Shown here piece after piece: positions 55,514 through 64,000 of a stretch of 64,000 bases of DNA. Position 1 is the first letter of the stretch. Each line of letters opens with the position of its first letter. The notes below the pieces were generated by a model. The model saw only the letters and a list, made by a program, of their open reading frames with translations. It was not told the DNA's origin and made no database searches. The position numbers and the translations under genes were made by a program. This DNA comes from Cristatella mucedo (taxonomy: Eukaryota; Bryozoa; Phylactolaemata; Cristatellidae): NCBI GenBank assembly GCA_009760855.2, contig WPIO01000083.1:898001-962000 (forward strand), given 5' to 3'.

Positions 55514-57870
55514 CATGGCGTCGAAACCGAGAGGAAACTCGGTATCAGGGGACGCTGATCAGTTTGTTCGGACAGTTGTGGAGCACGAAGCAACGGTGTT
55601 GCCCTCCGGACCGGGACTTGGGCGTTCGATAGGGGATGCTGCCGCTCAGTGTGTGCCGTCTGGAGTAGAGGTTTTAGAAGAAATTTGGTCTTAGCAGTAC
55701 CAAATTTTCTACGCGTTCGCTCAGAAGCCGTGCTTAAAGTAAATAGGAAATTGAAAATTGAATTCGTACAAGTGAAATTGAATTCGGAAATTGAATTTGT
55801 GCACGTGAAAAGGAAATTTACAGTCATTTTCATCGGCATTAGAAAGCAGTTGTCAGTTTTAGAGGGGATGGCTAAAAGTTTTGTCAAGCGCCATGGCAAC
55901 GACTCGGGCGTCGTGCTAAAAGCGAGTTCAGCTGCGCTAACTGATAAGGTAGCAGACTAGAGCATTCAAGTTTCAAGGTGCTGAGCTAACTCTAAACTCT
56001 CTGCTCAGCAAAAGACGCCGCTAAATCCCCCAGTTCGATCTCGACTATAAGCGGACCTTTGAAAGCTATCACTGGGCTAGCGGCAATCGATTAGGAAAGC
56101 CGGTTTGGTTAATCGTAATCTCATCCAAAAACCAAACGGTGGAAGGGTAGTTGCGCTGAGTGATTTGGGTAACCCTTATTAAGCAGCCAGTACCGCGAAC
56201 TCAGATTATCAAGTGTTGTTCGATAGTCTCCAAACCGCAAGTATGCGACAAAACGTAGAACACCAAAGCGGGTTTCAAGAGACGTTTATTCACTCGGACG
56301 CCGCAGCGGGCCAGTATGCGGCCGCCCTGCCCGACGTCCTCGTCGTAACTCTTGGCCTCTGCAGCCCGTTACTTGACACTCCCTGAATTGCAATGGCCCA
56401 TAAACTACCAATAGCGCCATAATCTCTGCTGGGCCATAACTATCTGTTGGCCATAAGCTGGCCGTAGTACGAATAACAAGGTCATTAATGCCATTGACCC
56501 ATAAGCTATGAATTTCATAATCAACCACACCATGAACCGACTCAGCCTACGTTGGCGATGCCAAGGTTAAATAAGCATCAGCCGATGGCCAGTGCCACAG
56601 AAGGGCATGCTGATTTCCACCCACCCATATCAGGAAAAAGGGCCAACACCTACTTATACATAGCCTATACATAGCCTACACCTACTTATACATAGCCTAT
56701 ACATAGCCTATACCTACTTATACGATAAAGTGGGAGACCTACCGAAACCAATTCGAGTACGCTGCTGACTCATATGGCTGGTCTGAGGTTCAAAAGACCT
56801 CACATCTCGTTACAAATTTAAAGGGTTCCCGCCGTCGAAGTGCTGGGCGCATGGTCGTATTCTGATATCGAAAACTATTGCAAGTTGTACTGAATGCGAG
56901 TGTCGGATGTGAAGCTAACGCGAACCAGCTTTGAGAAGAGCTGTTGGGAAGGGTTATCCAGACAGGTGAAACATTGAGCCAGCTGGCATTCGATATAGAG
57001 ATGCAGGTGAAAAAATGCACCAATCAGCCAAAGCAAATACGCTGTTGCCACTCCTCCTGGGATTAATTATCAAAGCCCTGAACCACAAGTCTCTGGAGCA
57101 GTACATCCTGTTGGGAAACCCCAAACAATCGATGAGGCGTTAGCAAGGGGAAGTGAGTTTGACGAGATTGGCAGTGGTCACGGATTTAATAGTAGGAGGG
57201 GCTGTGAAAGCAGTGATAGGAGGGACAAACTGTAGATCTAATAACCAGAGGGGTTATGCTCCCCGTAGAGTTGAGGCGCAAGACCAGAAGCAGGAGGCTT
57301 CACTGCTTTAATTGAAATAAAGTAGGGCACTTTCGACAGGAATGTAAAGTGCCTATGCGGTTTAATGATGGTTCTGAGTTCTCGTTTGTTAGCACCAATT
57401 TTATGAGCTCTGACGGGATGACATAGACCTAGAAGCGTTTATGTCGCTGGAAACTGCACTAAGATGTGGGGACCTTGAGAAGTTAAATTGAGGATCGGCG
57501 GCAAGACCGAATGGCACGAGGTTTTTGTAGTCGACATGTATGACGCGTGCATCCTGAGTTTAGATTACCTGGTGCTCAGGGGAGCTAGAGTGAATCTCTG
57601 GGAGATACGGTTACAAGTCGATGGGCGTCTTGTCGACCTAGAGGTCAATAAGGCGGAGAGTAGTTGTGCTAGAAATTCTCGCTCGGTAATTTTACCAGCT
57701 CGACTAGAACAAGAGGTATGGTGTAAGAGAGATCAAGTATGCAAGTGGAAGGCCTTGCGGATTAATACAGGGCAAGGGGCTATCAGAGTTAGCAACCGAT
57801 TTGACAGTGGATCGGGTTTGAGAAAATGTAGCTGTCTCTGCAGATGACATGGAGCATCGAGCTGATCTAA
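55514..57870 (+). pseudogene. Decayed Gypsy Gag and protease
   Basis: 55514 opens a frame MASKPRGNSVSGDADQF that may be the Gag start. About 56950-57160 encodes, with frame breaks, ETLSQLAFDIEMQV and GKPQTIDEALARGSEFDE, the end of Gag capsid. 57300-57350 is a CCHC zinc knuckle (CFN-stop-NKVGHFRQEC) whose second Cys codon is now TGA. 57488-57847 encodes an aspartic-protease-like domain: EWHEVFVVDMYDACILSLDY, LRGARVNLWE. Several stops make it non-functional. Polymerase and integrase were not found downstream. Confidence 0.75.
56649..56723 (+). repeat. Short tandem repeat (cctacttatacatag units)
   Basis: Alternating ctacttatacatagcc and tatacatagcc units, about 75 bp, inside the Gypsy remnant. 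Confidence 0.85.
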
Positions 57871-59835
57871 AGGCCCGTGATGTTGCACTGCAGCCTGAGG
57901 ATAGTTTTGGCTTTATAACCCTCAGGGAAAGAAGGGACTCTCAACCAAGCTGTTGAGCCCTCGGTAAGGTCCACCTGGTGATGAAGATTGGCATTCAGAT
58001 GTGACCCATCGCACTCGCTTTTCGCCGCAGGCTAGACCTAAAATTGTGTGTGCTAATCGCAAATAGAAACGCCAGGGGCCTGGTTATTTCATGTGACCAG
58101 TGGTGCTCAAGGCAGCGATTTAGACAGTTCAGGTGAGGGCGAAGACGAGAGTCCCACTGACGAAAGAACTGGTGCTGGTCAGTGCCATGGTATGGCAGCA
58201 AGTGATGGCCATTAGGTGCACGATACTGAAAATGGCCTACTTAGATCGAAAGGAAGGACGGCCGCCGTACCAAGATGGACGACTATGTGACGGATGATGA
58301 TTCCGAATGAGTGGGCTGCACACCCACGAGCGTAAGTACTACGAATTGCAAGCAGTCTTGTATTCAGCGATCGCGTCGGAATTCTTTGAGAATTACTGCA
58401 TCCAGCATGGTCATTGATTTGTGTGTGTGACGTCTTTTCATTTAGTGGCCAATTGTGTCTTTCATATGCATGCACGCGTGACTGCAGTGCCTGGTGCTTC
58501 ATGCAGCTCTTGCGAGAATCTGGGAGAAGTTATAAGCCGGCACGAGTAGGAAAGTCATAGGATGGACTGTACAGATTTACGTGAGCAATGATGGCTCAAG
58601 TACGAGTCATAATAATTATTTTTTTTAGAAACATGATAGCGACGTGCCACGTTAAGTAATCAAAGCAAAGCTGCAGAGTCTTCAAGGGGGTTGGCCTACT
58701 GGCAATCGCACACATCTCGATATGGACGTACTCATCGTTTTCGATCTGCAATGTTAGGAAAAAACAATGAAAAGAGACAGCGTGGAACAGCTCGCATATC
58801 GATTCTTGGATGCAGATCGAGTCCAAGCTGGACAGGCTCATGAAAACCAATGCTCGATCCACGCCCTCAGATCTTGGAGACCTGCATTCGTCGTCGTGCA
58901 TATTATTCCTTTGGATAATTGTTGTCGGTATTCCGAGTTGCCGAGTCTTTTAATATTCGTTCGATTGATGGTTTTGGCTGCAGCTTTCAGCTTTTTATTC
59001 TTTGAGGCGCCGCAAGATGAGAGCACCAGATTCAGCTGGTAAGCGTCATTTCAGAATTACATGTGGTAGGTATGGGGTATAATGATGATCTCTCGCTGCA
59101 GACTACGAGGTGTTGCTCTCTGTGTAGCCAAGACGAAGATGTGTGGTATTCAATCTGTGATTGACTTGGTTACAATAGCGTTTGGACTTGTGGATCTGGA
59201 AAACTTGCTTGCCAGCTGTCGGATTTAGCATTAAAAAGGCAATTAAAAATTTTGTTGATTGGAACAGCTAAGCAGCTGATCTGTATGGTTATCAGTCAGT
59301 CTGTCCGAGGAAATTTGTGTGAGACCGTTAGATGGCTTTACGTGAGTTTCTTACTTTATCCGTCTTGGAATGGTATTGATGAGAGTGAGCCCGTCGCCAG
59401 CTGCTCGCCTATTTTTATTTTTAAGTGCTACGGAATCCTTGGATGCCAGTGCTTTGGATGATTGCGACATGATTTGAGCCCGGTTTTGAGTGGCACTGGT
59501 ATATTTGTTCAAATAGTGATCGCGGGATCTATTGTTTACCAGTGGGAGATTAAGTCTTGATTTTATCCGCTTCGAGTGTTTTTTGGAGATTTTGTTTGTA
59601 TTGTTGGATACTGTGTTTATATGTGCGCTGGCAATTTTGCTATGGTCAAAAATATTAATGTTTTTATTTCAAGGGTTAAAAAAAATATATAATCAATAAT
59701 TAAACATGCCATTCTGCTCCGCCTTGAGCATAGGAACTACGGAAAGTGTGCAGTTTGCATGCGTTTGGAGTCAGGGAGGTACGGGCTCTTAGCTCATGCT
59801 GTTGCTAGAGATGATTCTCAGTAGGCGACTCCAGA
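57870..59835. other. Unassigned sequence within the Gypsy span
   Basis: No RT, RNase H or integrase motif recognised; frames are short. The region may be diverged element interior or an unrelated insertion. Confidence 0.3.
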
Positions 59836-59839
59836 GTAT

Positions 59840-61073
59840 TAATGTGAATGGACAAAGATCATCAGAGGTACCTCTGAAATATGGGGTACCTTAGGGCTCC
59901 GTGCTAGGTTCGGTTCTTTTCACGATGTACACTCTCCCTCTTGCTGATGTGATTGCCAAGCACAATCTAGGCTTTCACTTCTGTGCGGATGACACTCAGT
60001 TGTACCTTTGCTTTGATCCCTCCCAGCCTTCGAGCACCTCAAATTCTCTCAACTCACTTGCTGCATGTATTGATGACATCCGCACATGGATGGCAGCAAG
60101 TTTTCTAATATTAAACGCTCATAAAACTAACTTACTAGTTACGGGCAAACCCAGTGTGATCCAGAAATTGGAAAGGCTGACGCTCAAAATTGGCTCTCCC
60201 AGCATATCTCCTGTTGAATCAGCTCGAACTCTAGGTGTCATGTTCCAAGTGACCTCTCGTTAGATGACCACATCAGCTCCACAGTCAAGTCTGCCTACTT
60301 TCAGCTACATAACAATGCTAAAAGTTGGGCTAGTTTAGATAAGGATACCACGTCTAAATTGATCCATGCATTTGCGACATCCCGTCTCGACTTCTTCAAC
60401 TCACTGCTTGCTGGCCTACCGGCATGTGCAATCAGGCGATTGCAGTTGGTGCAAAACTCTGCAGCTAGGCTTGTCTGTCGTGAGCGTCGCAGTTGCCTCA
60501 TCACACCGCTTCTCGTCGACCTGCACTGGCTCCCAGTCAAGCAACGGATCGACTTCAAGGTTTTGTCGCTCACTTTTAGGTCACTTCATTCTTTGGCTCC
60601 AGCCTATCTCTCAGATCTACTCCCCCACCAGGCCAAGCATCGTACCGCCCGGTTTTCGGAATCCAAAAGTTTACCAATACCTCGTACAAACCTGAAATCC
60701 TTTGGAGACCGTGCATTTAGTTCGTATGCTCCCAAAGCCTGGAACTCACTCCCGACCTGCGTCAGAACATCCCTTGACTTGACCACTTTTAAAGACATTT
60801 AAAACGTGCCTATTTATCACAGCATTTAGTGGGTCCTTGTGATTCGACCTTTATCTGCTTATGCTTGCTGACACTGAGCGTGCTGCCACTACCCATATTT
60901 GCATGCCGACCCTGTGCATGTCACTCTTGATCAGGTTATTCTTGTTGTTTATTGAGCATGCTACCACTATCCATCCAATTGTGTTTCCTTTGCAGCAAAT
61001 GTAAAGCGCTTAGAAAGAGATTGAGTTCTTTGAGGGCGCTTTATCAAGTGTGTTATTATTATTATTATTCTTT
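59840..61073 (+). mobile_element. L2-like LINE copy, RT to 3' end
   Basis: Starts VNGQRSSEVPLKYGVP, then TAG where CAG is expected, then GSVLGSVLFTMYTLPLAD, NLGFHFCADDTQLYL (intact catalytic Asp pair), LNAHKTNLLVTGK, a frame break near 60260, and the C-terminal ORF 60359-60802 (FFNSLLAGLPACAIRRLQL; LHWLPVKQRIDFKVLSL). The 3' UTR ends in cttagaaagagattgagttc, tttgagggcgctttatc and (ATT)n. The best-preserved 3' half of the family in this window. Confidence 0.9.
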
Positions 61074-62219
61074 TTGGTCCTTTTCTCATGAAAATTTAGC
61101 AATTCGTGAGATTAAATAATTTGCTGTTGTAGTCTGATGCCTGTTGCAGTTCGGTTTAAAATATGGCACTGGTCCTGATTGTTGTACGAGTGGGCTGTGA
61201 CACTCGACGTGGTATGCGGTCGGGATTCGCTGTTAGTAATTGTTGCGAACGGAGCAGTCGCCGGACTCCTGTGAGCGAGAAGGGCGAAGAGAGTCGTGCT
61301 TCCCCGTGCTGCTCCGTGCGTAGTGAAATAAACTGATGGTTCGTCGGCCGTCGTTCTGTGCTGTTCGCGAACCAGACTTAAACCTTTCTTATCTTGGTAG
61401 GGAAATGATGATGGCTATCAACCCTCAATTGGGGCCAATTCAATAGCGGTGCCTTAGAGTCACCGCTCTCTGATTGCTGGCGGGTGATATTCGCCCAGGG
61501 TGAATTCTTCGTTGATTTATAATAGGTTTAGAGGACTTCCCATTTCGTCGAGCATGCGATTGTTGCAGAACAGCAAAAGTCCTTGGCCGTGGCTCGTTTT
61601 CCTAATAAGTATGATATGAATGGCTCAGACGGACTGTCCGTCGTGGAAATTAAAATGGTTTGTGCCAATTTTTTGTTCACTTGCGATGTAAACCGGGCTT
61701 CCTGTTTTTTCTTTCTCTTCTTGTGTCACTCGATCACTATAAAAGGTTCGTATCAATACTATGTAAAATAAATAATCACTATAAAAATAATCATAAATAA
61801 TATAATGTAATAAAAAACAAACAAACAATTATCAATAATCAATATAAAAGGTTATTCACCTCTCGTGCTCTTTTGAGCTTCATTACTGCCATGCGTGATA
61901 CCGCAGGCAACACCGGTCCGTTAGAAGCTGTATGCGATGATGAAGGTGATCTCCATCGTGGTGCTCAACTGCTGCAAACGGCTGTTAATATGGAGATGCC
62001 GACGGCACGCTTAGAATCTTCTGCGACTCGGTCGACGGCTTGCGCGGCAGACGGTGTCGGACGTGACTCGGCAAGCGTCACAAGAGTAGCTCCATTCCAG
62101 CACACTCCAATCTTGAATTGGCGACTCCAGACGACCTCTGGACAGGCTGCAAGCTCACGTGACGTTGTCACCGTCACCGCGAGTCTATGAGCAACCAAAT
62201 GTCCGAGGACGGACATGTT

Positions 62220-62723
62220 TTGAAGGAGGGAGATAGTACAATGCCAAGGACGACTATGGACGAGGAGCTGCTCAGCGGAACCTGGATTACGAACATTACG
62301 AGCTGGATGCCGCTGGATTTGATCCGAGTGCTTATGAAATACCCACGGTAAGCCGCCGAGACTTGTGGAGCAACTCGGTGTATAATCATGTACGAAAGTA
62401 ATTATTGTCTGATTTATGACCTATATAAGGCATTCTCTGACTGCATATCGCTCTCTTGGAGCAGCGGTCTGCCAGTCTGTGAGTCCCCGAGCTGAGAACG
62501 AGCTGGTTTAAGCCCTTCGGCCAGTTGCCTGGCTGGAAGTCACCTGTCATATCAGCCATAATATATAGGCCATTACTGTGCTGTTTCTATTACGGCGTTG
62601 TAGTTAGCTCTATGTGCAGCATATTGAGCGCTGTGTTGTTCTCATCGGCGTATTTCGAGCTGCAGGCCGTTTCGCGTAGCGGCCGTTATGCTGCTACCCG
62701 TACTAGTGGGAGTAGCGCGGTCA
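62220..62723 (+). mobile_element. 3' LTR with polypurine tract
   Basis: tgaaggagggaga (62221-62233) is a polypurine tract; the LTR follows (about 62234-62723) with a TATA-like ctatataagg (about 62420) and the blocks shared with 54800-55067. It ends ggtca and is followed by genomic sequence without a primer-binding site, as expected for a 3' LTR. The frame 61873-62190 just before it could be the polyprotein end. Confidence 0.7.
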
Positions 62724-63857
62724 TGACACTTCGCATCCGAGCGAGCGCAGGCCGGCATCCGAGCAGGCCTCGAGCTAGACTAGGGTTGGCGACGCGGCTG
62801 GCGATAGCAATTAACGGGACGCCTGCGTCTAAGAATATCGAGCTTGCGATGTTTGCGCTCGTTAGCGTGACCGCCTACTGCGAGTGCACTGGGCTGCAAA
62901 GTCTGACGGTGCCCATTGGTAAATGCATCTCTCCCACCGCCAACGGACCGCTCCGAGAAGGCGCCGGGCCGTTCCACCAGTCGTCGCGGCCTGCCGTCGT
63001 CGCTGCCGTCGCCGTTGCCCGCTATCCAACTGGGCGGCTCCTCAGCAGCGAATATAGACCGTGTGGGCGTGGTCACTCTACTCGTGCACTCTGATTCGCT
63101 GACGCTGCGATTACAAAAATAGGCCCTGGCGTGTAGGATCGAGCTCAGGGCGACGGCGATACGTCAACGAGTTTGACTTACCGAAGAAAAGGCTCATCTT
63201 GTTTCTACGGCCACGGGCTCAACGAATTTAGTCGGCCGCAGAAAGAATTTATATTTATAGAATACCATCTAGCGCCGACCGACGATCGGTGTCCTCATCC
63301 GCAGCCTGACTTCGGAGGACCTCGTGCATTTACTTGCATCCAACAACAACTCTCTCTCCTTCCTCCCCAAGTTTAGAGCTAATTGCTACGATTATTGGCC
63401 CTTAAACCCAAAATATTGGCCACACGCCTCTATTCTAAGTGAGCTGCGGTACTCTCGTTCGACCTTTGGCTTTAAATTTAAATTTAAAAGTTAGTTAACT
63501 TAAGTTGCATTATATCCGAAGCATTGGGCACCGTCGTTTCGATCTATTTTTTAGTTTTTTTGAATGGACACCAACGGTCGATTGAGCTGATTAGGCTCTG
63601 ACGCGTTTAGATGCAGTCTTGTCAGACTAAGTTCGAGGGTCTGTTCACAGTCCCTCGTTGATTCCGATCTCTACAGCGCCTCTGAAGAAAGTGATTCACA
63701 AGTACAGGCGTGTGTACATCCAGAATCAACATCTACTTACCGCGATGGCTAGCTAAATAGACCTAAAGATCAGGTTGCCAAGATTAGAGTAACTTTGTTT
63801 TTCCCCAGTGTCCCAAAAACGTGACATCAGGCTCATTAGAACGGTGATTTCTTATTA
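62724..63857. other. Intergenic, no gene recognised
   Basis: Frames such as 62525-63094 overlap the LTR and have no domain. Near 63470 there is a perfect ttaaatttaaattta palindromic run. Nothing else identified. Confidence 0.35.
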
Positions 63858-64000
63858 CTAATAATAATAACACTCTTGATAAAGCGCCCTCAGGTAGCTC
63901 AATCTCATTCTAGGCGCGTTACATCTGCTGCAAAGGAAACACAATTGGATGGATAGTGATAGCATGCTCAATAAACAACAAGAATAACCTGATCAAGAGT
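63858..64000 (-). mobile_element. L2-like LINE 3' end running off the window
   Basis: Reversed (ATT)n tail, then aagcgccctcaggtagctca, then the reversed 3' UTR (atgctcaataaacaacaaga). It continues past the window end. Confidence 0.85.

Overview
The window is nuclear DNA from an invertebrate animal. Its genes carry many GT-AG introns, the spaces between exons are filled with decayed LINEs, SINEs, LTR and Tc1-type elements, and there are long (CT)n and (CA)n tracts. I cannot name the species. An OSM-9/Inactive-type TRPV channel and L2-like LINEs ending in (ATT)n would fit many marine or freshwater invertebrates. No bacterial-style operon, CRISPR array, rRNA or functional tRNA gene was seen.

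Three genes are well supported. (1) Positions 325 to 23215, plus strand: the IGHMBP2 (SMUBP-2) helicase, lacking its first exon(s). I placed 14 exons whose splice phases all agree and which keep one open frame to the stop. It has all superfamily 1 helicase motifs, an R3H domain, an additional C2HC zinc finger and a terminal AN1 zinc finger. (2) Positions 33555 down to 23506, minus strand: a leucine-rich-repeat protein resembling LRRC63, in at least nine exons, ending in a cysteine-rich tail. At least one internal exon was not found. The two genes converge, with stop codons about 290 bp apart. (3) Positions 45206 to 47701, plus strand: an intronless, very GC-rich TRPV-family channel of 831 residues with ankyrin repeats, six membrane segments and a TRP box.

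The rest is repeats. Two related CR1/L2-type LINE families are scattered through it. One ends in (ATT)n and includes a 2.8 kb copy inside an LRRC63-like intron (28.7-31.5 kb) and a 1.2 kb copy at 59.8-61.1 kb. The other ends in an ATTAC-rich tail. Two tRNA-like SINE families are present, and one shares its 3' tail with the (ATT)n LINE. Tc1 transposase remnants lie in two IGHMBP2 introns. Ty3/Gypsy remnants occur at 12.9, 34.1 and 49.4 kb, and a decayed element with recognisable LTR ends, primer-binding site, Gag and protease spans about 54.8-62.7 kb. A second LTR family has one copy at 50.6 kb and an inverted copy at 41.3 kb.

I found no clearly new biological system. The most interesting points are the intronless GC-rich TRPV gene, the extra zinc finger in IGHMBP2, the SINE-LINE tail sharing, a LINE patch flanked by duplicated host sequence at 28.2-28.5 kb, and the tail-to-tail arrangement of the first two genes.
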